From the NCBI RefSeq assembly GCF_022829545.1, contig NZ_JAKSYM010000280.1, forward strand, positions 60,258-124,257: a stretch of DNA of 64,000 nt, given 5' to 3'. Under the pieces are notes generated by a model that was not told the origin of the DNA, made no database searches, and saw only the letters and a list, made by a program, of their open reading frames with translations. Positions 30,283 to 39,009 of the stretch are shown here, in pieces; position 1 is the stretch's first letter, and each line of letters begins with the position of its first letter. Source of the stretch: Methylobacterium sp. J-030 (GTDB lineage Bacteria > Pseudomonadota > Alphaproteobacteria > Rhizobiales > Beijerinckiaceae). A program made the translations under genes and the position numbers.

Positions 30283-30752
30283 TGGCGCACCTCCGTCAAA
30301 GCGGCTTCGAGGGCGTCGGCGGTGAGGTGCGCGACGGGCTCACCATCGACGAGTGCGGCAGGGCCGTTGGCGCAGAGGCCGAGGCAGTAGACCGGCTCGA
30401 CCGTGGCGTTGCCGTCGGCGGTGGTCTCGTGCCAGCCGCAGCCGAGGCGGCCGAGGATCTCGCGGTGGAGCGTGTCCGAACCCATCGCCTGGCAGGCCTC
30501 GGCCCGGCACAGCTTCACCTCGTGCCGGCCGGCGGGGTGCGCCCGGAAGTCGTGGTAGAAGGTGACGCAGCCGTGCACCTCGGCGCGCGACAGGTTCAGC
30601 GCGTCCGCGATCAGCGGAACCGCCCCCTGGTCTACGTAGCCGAACGTCTCCTGCAGCGCGTGCAGGATCGGCAGCGTGGCCCCTTCGAGATGGGTGTGTT
30701 CGGCGATGATCCCGGATGCGCGATCCGCGCTCCAGGGCTCGTGACGCGCCAT
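30279..30752 (-). CDS. fdsG: NAD-dependent formate dehydrogenase, gamma (2Fe-2S) subunit
   Basis: 157 residues, a NuoE-like thioredoxin-fold protein. The 2Fe-2S ligands are C82 and C87 (LCRAEACQAMG) and C123 and C127 (YCLGLCANGP). It is the first gene of the fdsGBAD operon. Its upstream 600 bases hold an AT-rich stretch with a perfect palindrome (30975-30990) and a family A repeat (31100-31258), so the operon promoter must lie between about 30753 and 31090. Confidence 0.95.
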   Translation of the reverse strand: MARHEPWSADRASGIIAEHTHLEGATLPILHALQETFGYVDQGAVPLIADALNLSRAEVHGCVTFYHDFRAHPAGRHEVKLCRAEACQAMGSDTLHREILGRLGCGWHETTADGNATVEPVYCLGLCANGPAALVDGEPVAHLTADALEAALTEVRQ

Positions 30753-30974
30753 GACTTTCCTGCCCAGTCTGGTCCTTTTCTAATGCGAAGAGGAACAGAA
30801 ATGCCGGTCCTCTTCAATCGTGCAGTCCGGTCGCATGACAAAGGACGTCTGTCGTGCTGTCACTCGTCGCACAGGCGTTCAGGCAGGTGATGTTAAACAA
30901 CTGCCACAGAACAGCTTTTCGAATCAGCGGGGCGGCTGAAAATTCTTTCTTGCGACGCAATATGATTTTGTGCC

Positions 30975-30990
30975 ATGCAAAAAATTGCAT
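30975..30990. promoter_or_regulatory. Perfect palindrome upstream of the formate dehydrogenase operon
   Basis: ATGCAA-AAAA-TTGCAT, a 6+6 perfect dyad with a four-base spacer. It lies in the AT-rich stretch 30780-31000, about 220 bases upstream of the fdsG start. A dyad of this form could be an operator, for example for the LysR protein encoded at 22341; this is inference from position only. Confidence 0.4.
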
Positions 30991-31099
30991 AGCCACGCAG
31001 ATTTCAACTTGCTGCCGTGCTTGCGATCGGGGGCGCGGCCCTTTCGAGGCATCTGGCCGAGCGCGGGGCGCGAGATCAGCGCTCCTGCGCCATGGCGCG

Positions 31100-31258
31100 C
31101 CCTTTCCCGGACAGGTGGAGCGATAGCGGAACCTGATCCGGGATCCAGCACAAGAAGCGACGCGCAGCGGCTCGGCTCGCTTCAGACGGACGCTTCGCGA
31201 GGCCGTGCGCTGGATCCCGGGTCGCATTCCGCTGGCGCTCCATGCGCCCGGGAAAGGG
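31100..31258. repeat. Dispersed imperfect inverted repeat, copy 3 (family A, opposite orientation)
   Basis: The element is inverted relative to copies 1, 2 and 4. The CACCTGTCCGGGAAAGGG arm appears here as CCCTTTCCCGGACAGGTGG on the left, and the GGGCGCATGGAGCGCCAGCG arm is on the right as CGCTGGCGCTCCATGCGCCC. It lies between the fds promoter region and a convergent-facing glutathione transferase end. Confidence 0.85.
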
Positions 31259-31353
31259 TGGGTGCACAACCGGCTCGACACCATATGTTGGATCTCAGCC
31301 CAACGCCTCGAACCGGCTGGCTCCGAGACCTGAACCTTCAGCTTAGCGCCCGG

Positions 31354-32010
31354 TCAGAACTCCATCTCGAGTTCTTCGATCTCGTCCGGCTCGTCGGCGG
31401 CGGCCTCCGCCCACTCGATCATCAGCGGCCAGTGCAGGATCGTATCGCGATACGCAGCGGCCCGGGGCGGCAGCGCGACGTCGTAGGTGCGAAAGCGCGT
31501 GCAGACCGGGGCGTACATGGCATCCGCCAGGCAGGGCTTGGCGCCGAACAGGAACGGCCCCTCGTAACGGTCGAGGCAATCGTCGAAGATCGTGACGATG
31601 CGCTCGATATCGGCCTTCGCGCCGTTGAACACCCGGAATTCCGGATGGAAGGCGCGCAGGTTCATCGGCAGGGCCGAGCGCAGGTTGACGAAGCCCGAAT
31701 GCATCTCGCCGAAGATCGACCGGCAATGGGCCCGCTCCGTAACGGGACCGGGCAGCAGCCCGGCGGCCGGGAACGTCTCACCGAGGTATTCGGCGATGGC
31801 CAGCGTGTCCCAGACCACGACATCGCCATGGCGCAGGCGGGGCACCAGGAAGGACGGCGACAGGTGCAGCAGTTCCGCCCGGCTGCCGGCGTCCGTGCCG
31901 GATAGGACCTCGGTCTGGAAATCGAGGCCCGCCATCCGGCAGATCAGCCAGCCCCGCAGGGACCACGAGGAGTAGTTGCGGCTCGAAATGGTGAGCGTCG
32001 CGGCCGTCAT
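31354..32010 (-). CDS. Glutathione S-transferase family protein
   Basis: 218 residues. The N-terminal motif SSRNYSSWSLRGWL places the likely glutathione-activating Ser near residue 13. The cis-Pro loop is SFLVPRLRHGD and the second contact helix DTLAIAEYLGE (residues ~65-80). The C-terminal helical domain ends in an acidic tail. The start is ATG at 32010, giving the usual family N-terminus. It is the third glutathione transferase in the window and follows the ccm genes on the same strand after about 97 bases. Confidence 0.87.
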   Translation of the reverse strand: MTAATLTISSRNYSSWSLRGWLICRMAGLDFQTEVLSGTDAGSRAELLHLSPSFLVPRLRHGDVVVWDTLAIAEYLGETFPAAGLLPGPVTERAHCRSIFGEMHSGFVNLRSALPMNLRAFHPEFRVFNGAKADIERIVTIFDDCLDRYEGPFLFGAKPCLADAMYAPVCTRFRTYDVALPPRAAAYRDTILHWPLMIEWAEAAADEPDEIEELEMEF

Positions 32011-32106
32011 CGTCCTGCCCCCAGATCCGTCGCCGATCATGCGGTCTGCGAGGGCCGATCCAAGACTCGTGCCGGGCGGCCCCGCGAATCACGATTCGGG
32101 TCGATT

Positions 32107-32766
32107 CTACTCCCGTCTTAGGAGCGCGGCGACCTCCGCCTCTTCGGTGGCCGAGAGGCTGCGCGCCGGCGTGGGCGAACGGCGGCGGGCGAGGCGCCAG
32201 ATCCCGAACCCACCCAGCAGGACCGCGAGCACCGGCGTCAGCCACAGCAGCAGCGTGTGCAGGGCGAAGACCGGGCGCAGCAGCACGAACTCGCCGTAGC
32301 GTGCGACCACGTAGTCGCGCACGGCCCTGTCGCTGTCGCCCTTCTCCAGGCGCTCGCGCACGATCAGGCGGAGATCCTTAGCGAGCGGCGCGTCGGAATC
32401 GTCGATCGACTGGTTCTGGCAGACGAGGCAGCGCAGTTCGGCTGAGATCTCCCGGGCCCGGTGCTCCAGGGCCGGGTCCTTCAGGACTTCGTCGGGCTGG
32501 ACGGCTTGGGCGGGGGTGATGAGGAGGACGGCCGCGAGGAGCATGAGAGCGGCGCCGACGCCGACGCGTGCTCCCCCTCCCCCCTCTGCGGGGGAGGGTG
32601 GCCCCTGCGTCAGCAGGGGTCGGGAGAGGGGAACCCGGCTTCCGCAAAGGGCGCGCGCATCATGAAGGGCAGAGCGCCTTTCTGCACTGTCGCTCCCCTC
32701 TCCCCCCCTGCTTTGCAGGGTACCCTCCCCCGCAGAGGGGGGAGGGAGAATCGCGAAAGCCTTCAT
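32107..32766 (-). CDS. ccmH: Cytochrome c maturation protein CcmH/CycL, with a repeat inside its 5' end
   Basis: The conserved part (from VQPDEVLKDP) is a normal CcmH. The redox motif LRCLVCQNQS reduces apocytochrome heme-binding cysteines in the periplasm, and one transmembrane helix (LLLWLTPVLAVLLGG) follows. The likely original start is ATG at 32766, five bases after the ccmF stop (MKAFAI). About 180 bases of a GC-rich intergenic repeat (32571-32748) then read through in frame, giving some 60 low-complexity residues before the hydrophobic signal LMLLAAVLLITPAQA. A fallback start is ATG 32544, which leaves only a 14-residue signal with no basic residues. Whether export still works is uncertain. 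The window has ccmI, ccmE, ccmF and ccmH in cycHJKL order. Confidence 0.85.
   Translation of the reverse strand: MKAFAILPPPSAGEGTLQSRGGEGSDSAERRSALHDARALCGSRVPLSRPLLTQGPPSPAEGGGGARVGVGAALMLLAAVLLITPAQAVQPDEVLKDPALEHRAREISAELRCLVCQNQSIDDSDAPLAKDLRLIVRERLEKGDSDRAVRDYVVARYGEFVLLRPVFALHTLLLWLTPVLAVLLGGFGIWRLARRRSPTPARSLSATEEAEVAALLRRE
32571..32748. repeat. GC-rich palindromic repeat (family C) inside the ccmH 5' region
   Basis: The left end has CTCCCCCTCCCCCCTCTGCG with GGGGGAGGGTGG, and the right end TACCCTCCCCCGCAGAGGGG. Smaller inverted pieces lie inside (CCCCTGCGTCAGCAGGGG, CCCCTGCTTTGCAGGG). This is typical of intergenic palindromes in Methylobacterium-like genomes. Its length is compatible with an open frame, so it adds in-frame codons rather than breaking ccmH. 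Confidence 0.75.
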
Positions 32767-32771
32767 CGCCC

Positions 32772-34772
32772 TCACTCGGCCGGCACCGCGTTGGGCAGCG
32801 GCCGCGCCTTCGCCTTGGCAGGGGCGCCCACGCGCATCCGGCGGTCCGTCAGCGAGAGCCCGCCGCCCAAAGCCATCACGACGGCGCCGAGCCAGATCAG
32901 CAGCACCAGCGGCTTGTAGTACAGCCGCAGGCCGACGCCGCCGTCCTGGCCGATCTCGCCGAGGCTCGCATAGACCTGGCTCACCCCGACCGTCAGCAGG
33001 CCGGATTCGGTCACCGCCATCTTGCGGCTTGGGTAGAAGCGCTTGCCGGTCTCCACCTGCCCGATCTCGTCGCCGGCGCGGGTCCGGATCGTCAGATAGG
33101 CCGCGGCCTCCTCGTAGTTCGGGCCCTTGCGGGGCGCGACGCGCTCCAGGGTTGCCGTGTAGGGCCCCGTCGTCAGGCTCTGGCCGGGCTTCAGCGTCGC
33201 CAGCCCCTCGGCGGCCCAGCCCTGCGCGGCGATGCCCAGCACCACCACGCCGACGCCGGCATGGGCGAACGCGGTCCCCCAGGCCGAGCGCGGCAGGCCG
33301 ATGGCGCGGCGCGCGATCTGCCCGAGGGAGCGGGTCCGGCTCGCGCCGTAGCCCCGGGCGCGGGAGACGATCTCCAGCGCGGAGCCGATCAGCAGGTAGA
33401 CGCCGAGGCCGATCCCCACCGGGGCCATCACGGGACCGCCCCAGGTCAGCGCGAGCGTCGTGAGGCCGACGACCAGGGCCAGGGCCAGGGCGGCGAACAG
33501 GCGCTGCGCGGCGGCGAGCACGTCGCCGCGCTTCCAGGCCAGCGCCTGCCCGGCCGGCACGATCAGCAGGAGCGGGATCGCCAGCGGCACGAAGGTGGAA
33601 TTGAAGAAGGGCGGCCCGACCGTGATCTTTTCCCCGGTCAGCATCTCCAGCAGGAGCGGATACAGCGTGCCCACCAGCACGGTGGCGCAGCCCGCAACCA
33701 GGAACAGGTTGTTGAGGACGAGGGAACCCTCGCGGGAGATCGGCGCGAACAGGCCGCCCTGCCGCAGCAGCGGCGCCCGCCACGCGAACAGCGTCAGCGA
33801 GCCGCCGATGAACAGGATCAGGATCGCCAGGATGAAGACGCCGCGGGTCGGATCGGTGGCGAAGGAATGCACCGAGGTGATCACGCCCGAGCGGACCAGG
33901 AACGTGCCGATCAGCGAGAGCGAGAAGGTCAGGATGGCGAGCAGGACCGTCCAGACCTTCAGGGCGTCGCGCTTCTCCATCACCACGGTGGAGTGGAGAA
34001 GCGCCGTGCCGGCGATCCAGGGCATCAGGGAGGCGTTCTCGACCGGGTCCCAGAACCACCAGCCGCCCCAGCCGAGTTCGTAATAGGCCCAGTACGAGCC
34101 CATCGCGATCCCGAGCGTCAGGAAGCACCACGCGGTGAGCGTCCAGGGCCGCACCGCCCGGGCCCAGACGGCGTCGATCCGCCCGTCGATCAGCGCGGCG
34201 ACCGCGAAGGCGAAGCTGATCGAGAACCCGACATAGCCGACATAGAGGAGCGGCGGGTGGATCGCGAGGCCGGGATCCTGCAGCAGCGGGTTGAGATCGT
34301 TGCCCTCGAGCGGGGCCGGGATCACGCGGCTGAACGGGTTCGAGGTCGTGATGATAAACAGCACGAACACGAAGGTGATCAGCCCCTGCACGCCGAGCGT
34401 GTTGGCCCGCAGCCGCGGCGGCACCGAGTTCTTCGCCGCCGCCACGCAGGCGCCGAACAGGGTGAGGATCAGGACCCAGAGGAGCATCGAGCCCTCGTGG
34501 TTCCCCCAGACGCCGGAGATCTTGTAGATCAGCGGCTTCTGCGTGTGCGAGTTCTCGACGACGTTCTGGACCGAGAAGTCCGAGGTGACGTGCGCGTAGG
34601 TCAGCGCCGCGAAGGCGAACAGCACGCAGGCGAAGGCCCCGAGCGCCGCCTGCGAGGCGATCTGCCGGAGCGCCGGGTCGCCCGAGCGCGCCGCCCAGAT
34701 CGGCATCACCATCTGGACGAGGGAGATCGCCAGCGCGAGCGCGAGGGCGAAGTGGCCGGTCTCGACGATCAT
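32772..34772 (-). CDS. ccmF: Heme lyase CcmF/CycK (cytochrome c maturation)
   Basis: 666 residues with about 14-15 predicted membrane helices. The heme-handling WWD motif WGGWWFWDPVENASLMPW lies at residues 235-252. Other conserved segments are HTQKPLIYKISGVWGNHEGS (77-96) and NPFSRV near 145. CcmF takes heme from CcmE and, with CcmH and CcmI, attaches it to apocytochromes c in the periplasm. It lies 10 bases after ccmE and 5 before the ccmH start. c-type cytochromes matter in this lineage for methanol dehydrogenase, among other uses. Confidence 0.96.
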   Translation of the reverse strand: MIVETGHFALALALAISLVQMVMPIWAARSGDPALRQIASQAALGAFACVLFAFAALTYAHVTSDFSVQNVVENSHTQKPLIYKISGVWGNHEGSMLLWVLILTLFGACVAAAKNSVPPRLRANTLGVQGLITFVFVLFIITTSNPFSRVIPAPLEGNDLNPLLQDPGLAIHPPLLYVGYVGFSISFAFAVAALIDGRIDAVWARAVRPWTLTAWCFLTLGIAMGSYWAYYELGWGGWWFWDPVENASLMPWIAGTALLHSTVVMEKRDALKVWTVLLAILTFSLSLIGTFLVRSGVITSVHSFATDPTRGVFILAILILFIGGSLTLFAWRAPLLRQGGLFAPISREGSLVLNNLFLVAGCATVLVGTLYPLLLEMLTGEKITVGPPFFNSTFVPLAIPLLLIVPAGQALAWKRGDVLAAAQRLFAALALALVVGLTTLALTWGGPVMAPVGIGLGVYLLIGSALEIVSRARGYGASRTRSLGQIARRAIGLPRSAWGTAFAHAGVGVVVLGIAAQGWAAEGLATLKPGQSLTTGPYTATLERVAPRKGPNYEEAAAYLTIRTRAGDEIGQVETGKRFYPSRKMAVTESGLLTVGVSQVYASLGEIGQDGGVGLRLYYKPLVLLIWLGAVVMALGGGLSLTDRRMRVGAPAKAKARPLPNAVPAE

Positions 34773-34782
34773 GCGGGATCCC

Positions 34783-35289
34783 TCACCGCTCGCTGCGGGC
34801 GCCGAGGGTGCTGTCCGCCGCGGCGGTGGCGGGCTTGGGCGCGGCCTTGTTCGGGCCGCCCTCCTGCCAGCGCCCCTGCGCCTTCAGCGCGTCGGCGACC
34901 TCGCGGGGCATGTAGGATTCGTCGTGCTTGGCCAGCACCGTGTCGGCACGGAACAGGCCGCCCGGCTCCAGCACGCCCTCGGCGACCACCCCCTGCCCTT
35001 CCCGGAACAGGTCCGGCAGCAGGCCCGTGTAGTGGACCGCGACGGTGGCGTTCGTATCGGTGACGGCGAAGTCGACGGCCTGGTCCGGCCCGCGCTTGAG
35101 CGAGCCGTCCTTCACCAGGCCGCCGAGCCGCAGGCGCGTGCCCGGGGCGATGCCCTGGAGGGCAATGTCGGAGGGCGAGCGGAAGAACACGATCGACCCG
35201 CTCATGGCGAACAGGATCAGCCCGACGGCCAGCGCCAGCACGCTGCCGCAGGCGGCGATCAGGATCAGGCGGCGGCTCTTACGCGTCAC
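34783..35289 (-). CDS. ccmE: Heme chaperone CcmE/CycJ
   Basis: 168 residues. A basic N-terminus and one membrane anchor ([19 protein letters not shown]) precede the periplasmic OB-fold domain. The covalent heme-binding His122 and Tyr126 lie in KHDESYMP. The C-terminal tail is disordered. The GTG start at 35289 has GTGGAAG upstream and gives a typical N-terminus. CcmI, normally immediately upstream, is separated here by about 620 bases holding an acetyltransferase remnant. Confidence 0.95.
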   Translation of the reverse strand: MTRKSRRLILIAACGSVLALAVGLILFAMSGSIVFFRSPSDIALQGIAPGTRLRLGGLVKDGSLKRGPDQAVDFAVTDTNATVAVHYTGLLPDLFREGQGVVAEGVLEPGGLFRADTVLAKHDESYMPREVADALKAQGRWQEGGPNKAAPKPATAAADSTLGARSER

Positions 35290-35472
35290 GATACTTCCAC
35301 CCCGCGATCCGGCGGGCGGTGTCCTGCCCAAGCCCGAACCGTTCTCATTCTAGCTCCTTAGGGTGTCGGCTCCGTAGGCGCTGTGGTCAAGGGCGCGCGT
35401 CGGGACCGATTGTCGTACGGGTCCCGTCGCGCCTCGTTGCAGCGGGCAACGCCCTCGCGGCCGGAGATGCGA

Positions 35473-35811
35473 TCACCGATCGATGTCTTCTGCAACGTAT
35501 GGTCGCAAATCGAGCCCCATGATCGGCGCCACCGACGCCCTGTTGCGCTCGGTATCGAGGAGCGTAAATCCCTGTTTCTGATAGAACCCGACGGACTCCT
35601 GCTTCGCGTTCGTGATGAGAAAGCGACAGCCAACGCTGGCGCATACGCGGTCGATCGCGATCGATATGGAGAGTGCCAACAGATCCCTGCCAACACCGCT
35701 GCCTCGGGCACCATCGGCTACAGCCAAACGGGCTATGCGGATTGCGGGCTGGCTGGGGTAGCAATCGCTACGCGGCTTGCCTGAACGCGGCGACTCACCG
35801 CGTGTCGGGGA
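35473..35811 (-). pseudogene. GNAT acetyltransferase remnant between ccmI and ccmE
   Basis: The open stretch encodes the C-terminal two thirds of a GNAT protein: IRIARLAVADGARGSGVGRD (acetyl-CoA loop, motif A) followed by GCRFLITNAKQESVGFYQKQGF (motif B). An in-frame TGA at 35812-35814 cuts it off upstream, and no start or N-terminal strands are present. TTG at 35727 could start an 84-residue product lacking the front of the fold. The sequence is AT-richer than the ccm genes. It resembles the GNAT toxin-type acetyltransferases that pair with a DUF1778 antitoxin, but no antitoxin frame is seen. It splits the cycHJKL operon. Confidence 0.65.
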
Positions 35812-35909
35812 TCATCGTCCGCCGATTCGGGCGGCATAACGGGCATCACAGATCGTGTTGACGCCTCGGAGGTCGAAGCGCCCCAACGGCGCAATCGTGA
35901 TCGCCGCGA

Positions 35910-37397
35910 TCAGGGACTGGACTTGGCCGGGAGATCCAGTTCCCGGGCGAGCCCGTCGAGCCGCGCCCCCGCCTCGCCGTTGGCGGCGAGCGCCATCCGG
36001 GCGCGGTCCAGGGCCTTGATCGCCTGATCGCGCTCACCCAGCGCGCTGTAGGAGCGCACGAGCCGCATCCACTCGTCCGGGGTGCCCCCGCGGGCGCCCA
36101 GCCGCCGGTCCAGGCCCTCGACCATGCCGCGGATAGCGGCGTCGCGCTCCGCCTGAGGCATGGCGCGCACGGCCGCCATCGCGGCCTCGGTCTCGGCCCG
36201 GGCCGCAGGTCCGGCGGGGGCGGGCTCGGCCGGACGCGCCGGGGCGCCCCCGGGATCGAGGCCGACGGCGCGGGCGCCCTGCTCCACCTGAGCCAGCCCC
36301 TGGGGATCGCCGGCGAGCGCGGTGCGGGCGCGCGTCAGGGCGGCGGCAGCCTGATCGTGCTCGCCCAGCACGGCGCGGGACCGGACGAGCCGCAGCCACT
36401 CGTCCGGTGTGCCGTTGCCGGCCTTGAGCCGGGCATCGAGCCCGTCGACCATGCCGCGGATCGCCGCCTGCTGCTCCGCCGGGATTTTTGGGGCAGCGGG
36501 GGCCGCGGCCGGGGGAGGCGGCTCGCCCTTGAGGCGGGCGAGGGTCTGGCGCACCACGCCGAGCCAGGGGGCATCCGGCGGACTCGCGGCTTCGAGACTC
36601 GTGAGCTGACGGATCGCTTCGCCGGTGTCGCCGGCCTGCTCGGCCGCTTGGGCGAGATAGAACCGGGGTTTGGGTGCGTTCGGATCCTTGGCCTGCGCCT
36701 TCTCGAACAGCGCCTTGGCGTCGGGCGTCACCGTGCCGTCCGCGGCCGCCGCGAGGGCCTCGCCCTGATCGGCAAGGAGATCGGCGGTCTCGCCCTTGAT
36801 CCGCGCGATGTTCGCATAGGCCCGGGCGGCATCGTCGAAACGCCCGGTGCGCATGTAGACGGGCGCGAGCACCGCCCAGCCGCGGGCGTCGTTCGGGTCC
36901 CGGGCGAGCCGCGCCTCGATCTGCCCGACCGCCTTCATCAGCTCGTCGGCGCCGCCGCGGGCGGCCTGCCGGTCGGCTGCGGTCTGGGCGGGCAGTTCCG
37001 GCGAGCCGTAGAGGCCGTAGGCGATCAGCGCCACGAGGGGGATGGTGGAGACCGCGAAGGCCGAGGCCGCCCGGCGGCGGCGCAGGCGCGGCTCGGCGGG
37101 GCGCGCGGCCTCGACGGTGCCGGCATCCTCGGCCTCGAGCTTGACCTCGCGGCTCGCCCGGAGCAGGCGGCGCGCCGCCTCGGCCTTGGCCGACTCGGCT
37201 TCCTCCGGGGCGATCAGGCCGCGCTCCAGGTCGCGGGCGATCTCGGCGATCTGGTCCTCGTAGAACGCGGTCTCGGTGGCGATCGCGGTGCCGCCCGCCT
37301 CGCCGGCCGGCACGACGGCGCGCCGCGACAGAGGCCAGAGCAGGCCGATAACCGCCGCCGCCGTCATGGCCGCCAGGATGAACCAGATCGCCGTCAT
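35910..37397 (-). CDS. ccmI: Cytochrome c maturation protein CcmI/CycH
   Basis: 495 residues. An N-terminal membrane helix (AIWFILAAMTAAAVIGLLW), the cytoplasmic loop FYEDQIAEIARDLERGLI of CcmI proteins, a second helix near residue 120 (AVSTIPLVALIAYGLYG), then a periplasmic TPR-rich chaperone region. Two related blocks recur late in the protein: AAIRGMVDGLDARLKAGNG and AAIRGMVEGLDRRLGARGG, each followed by TPDEW and a helix pair. This is an internal duplication not found in short CcmI proteins. It presents apocytochromes to CcmF/H. It is the first gene of the ccmI-E-F-H set. Confidence 0.92.
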   Translation of the reverse strand: MTAIWFILAAMTAAAVIGLLWPLSRRAVVPAGEAGGTAIATETAFYEDQIAEIARDLERGLIAPEEAESAKAEAARRLLRASREVKLEAEDAGTVEAARPAEPRLRRRRAASAFAVSTIPLVALIAYGLYGSPELPAQTAADRQAARGGADELMKAVGQIEARLARDPNDARGWAVLAPVYMRTGRFDDAARAYANIARIKGETADLLADQGEALAAAADGTVTPDAKALFEKAQAKDPNAPKPRFYLAQAAEQAGDTGEAIRQLTSLEAASPPDAPWLGVVRQTLARLKGEPPPPAAAPAAPKIPAEQQAAIRGMVDGLDARLKAGNGTPDEWLRLVRSRAVLGEHDQAAAALTRARTALAGDPQGLAQVEQGARAVGLDPGGAPARPAEPAPAGPAARAETEAAMAAVRAMPQAERDAAIRGMVEGLDRRLGARGGTPDEWMRLVRSYSALGERDQAIKALDRARMALAANGEAGARLDGLARELDLPAKSSP

Positions 37398-37581
37398 CGA
37401 ACCTTCGCCAGCGGGTCGGACCGGCCCGCACCTCTCCACGCCATGTGGAGCCGACGGTGGAACGCCACGACGCCCCCCGGCGGCGGCACGGTGTCACGCA
37501 ACTGCCGCGCGAAGACAAGAGACGCGTAACGGCGAAGACCTCGGCCGGACCTCGGGACACGCCCGGCAGGCTCGGATCGCA

Positions 37582-39000
37582 TCAATGGGTCGCGGCTCCC
37601 ACGGGCGCATCGCCCGGCACCTCCAGCACGGCCCGTAGGCCCCCCAACGCCGCCTGCTCTAGGGTGAAGCGCCCCCGGTAGAGGGTGGCGAGATCCGCCA
37701 CGATGGAGAGGCCGAGGCCGGAACCCGGCTTCGATTCATCGAGCCGCCGCCCCCGGCCGAGCACAGCCTGACGCGCCTCCGGCGGCAGGCCCGGGCCGTC
37801 ATCCTCGATGGCGACGAGGAGGTGGGGATAATCGTCCTTGGCCACCGCCTCGGCCCGGATCGCCACCCGGGCGTGCGCCCATTTCGAGGCGTTGTCGACG
37901 AGGTTGCCGACCATCTCCTCGAAATCCTGGCGCTCGCCGCGGAAGCGCAGGCCCGGCGGGACGTGGACGTCGTAGGCAATGTCCTTGTCGCGGTAGATCT
38001 TGCCGAAGGTGCGCACGAGGCCGGCCAGCGCCGGCTCGACCTCCGTCGAGGTGCCGAGCGTGCCGGCGAGCGCGGCCGCCCGCGCCCGGTCGAGGTGATA
38101 GTTCACCTGATCGCGCATCACCGCGGCCTGCTCGCGGATCTTCTGGGAGAGCTCCTCCGGCGCGTCCGAGGCGCCGACCTCGTTGACGATGATCGAGAGC
38201 GGCGTCTTCAGGGCGTGGGCGAGGTTGCCGACCTGGGTGCGGGCGCGCTCCAGGATCTCCCGGTTGGTCTCGATCAGCAGGTTCACCTCGCCGGTGAGGG
38301 GGGCGATGTCGCGGGGATAGGTGCCGGTGATGCGGTCGGCCTCGCCCCGGCGCACGGCCCCGAGTGCCGCGCGCATCTTCTTGAGCGGCGCCAGGCCGAA
38401 CCGGATCTGCAGCAGGGTGGTGAGCGCCAGCGACAGGCCGAGCAGGCCGAACGTGATGGTCAGCGAATTGCGGAAGCGGTCAACGTCGTTGACGATCTCG
38501 TCCGCCGGCCCGGCGACCCGGACCGTGTAGCGGCCCTCCTCGCCGAGATCGACATCGCGCTCCATGATGCGCAGGAGGCGCCCGTCCTGCGCCCGGCCGT
38601 AGCCCTGGCGGATCTGCCCGACCCCGACCTTGCCCTCGGAATCGGTGGCGGGCGGCAGCGGCACGCCGACCAGGGAGCGGGAGGTGCGCACGTCCCGGGG
38701 CTTCGCGTCCGGCTTGCCGACCTGCCAGTACCAGCCCGAGAGAGGCAGGTCGAAGCGCGGATCGCCCAGCGAGAAGGTCCGGCTCTCGGGGTCGTTGGGC
38801 GAGACGAGATCGGTGGCGAGGTTGTTGGTGAAGACGAGGAGCCGGCTGTCGAAGGACCGCTCGGTGTTCTCCCGGTAGAGCGTCGTGAGGATCCAGGCGG
38901 CGATCAGTAGGATCGCCGAGCTCGACAGGAAGGCCGAGACGGCGAGCCGGACCGCGATGGAGCGGCGGCGCAGGGAGAAGAGGCCGAGAAGTTCGGTCAT
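37582..39000 (-). CDS. Sensor histidine kinase (PhoQ-like)
   Basis: 472 residues. Helix 1 lies at 18-40, a ~135-residue periplasmic sensor follows, and helix 2 is at 180-197. The HAMP-like linker leads to HisKA with the phosphoacceptor His262 in GNLAHALKTPLS, then HATPase boxes (NLVDNASKWAHARV, DDGPGLPPEA, SGLGLSIVADL). The large periplasmic domain suggests sensing of an extracytoplasmic signal. It is the third gene of a minus-strand run, regulator then PrpF then kinase, beginning nine bases after the PrpF-type stop. Confidence 0.92.
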   Translation of the reverse strand: MTELLGLFSLRRRSIAVRLAVSAFLSSSAILLIAAWILTTLYRENTERSFDSRLLVFTNNLATDLVSPNDPESRTFSLGDPRFDLPLSGWYWQVGKPDAKPRDVRTSRSLVGVPLPPATDSEGKVGVGQIRQGYGRAQDGRLLRIMERDVDLGEEGRYTVRVAGPADEIVNDVDRFRNSLTITFGLLGLSLALTTLLQIRFGLAPLKKMRAALGAVRRGEADRITGTYPRDIAPLTGEVNLLIETNREILERARTQVGNLAHALKTPLSIIVNEVGASDAPEELSQKIREQAAVMRDQVNYHLDRARAAALAGTLGTSTEVEPALAGLVRTFGKIYRDKDIAYDVHVPPGLRFRGERQDFEEMVGNLVDNASKWAHARVAIRAEAVAKDDYPHLLVAIEDDGPGLPPEARQAVLGRGRRLDESKPGSGLGLSIVADLATLYRGRFTLEQAALGGLRAVLEVPGDAPVGAATH

Positions 39001-39009
39001 GGAAACGCC

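Noticed and set aside
32767..34131. Upstream extension of the CcmH frame through the ccmF gene
   Set aside because: The extension is out of frame with ccmF and has no domain; the real CcmH begins at or after 32766.
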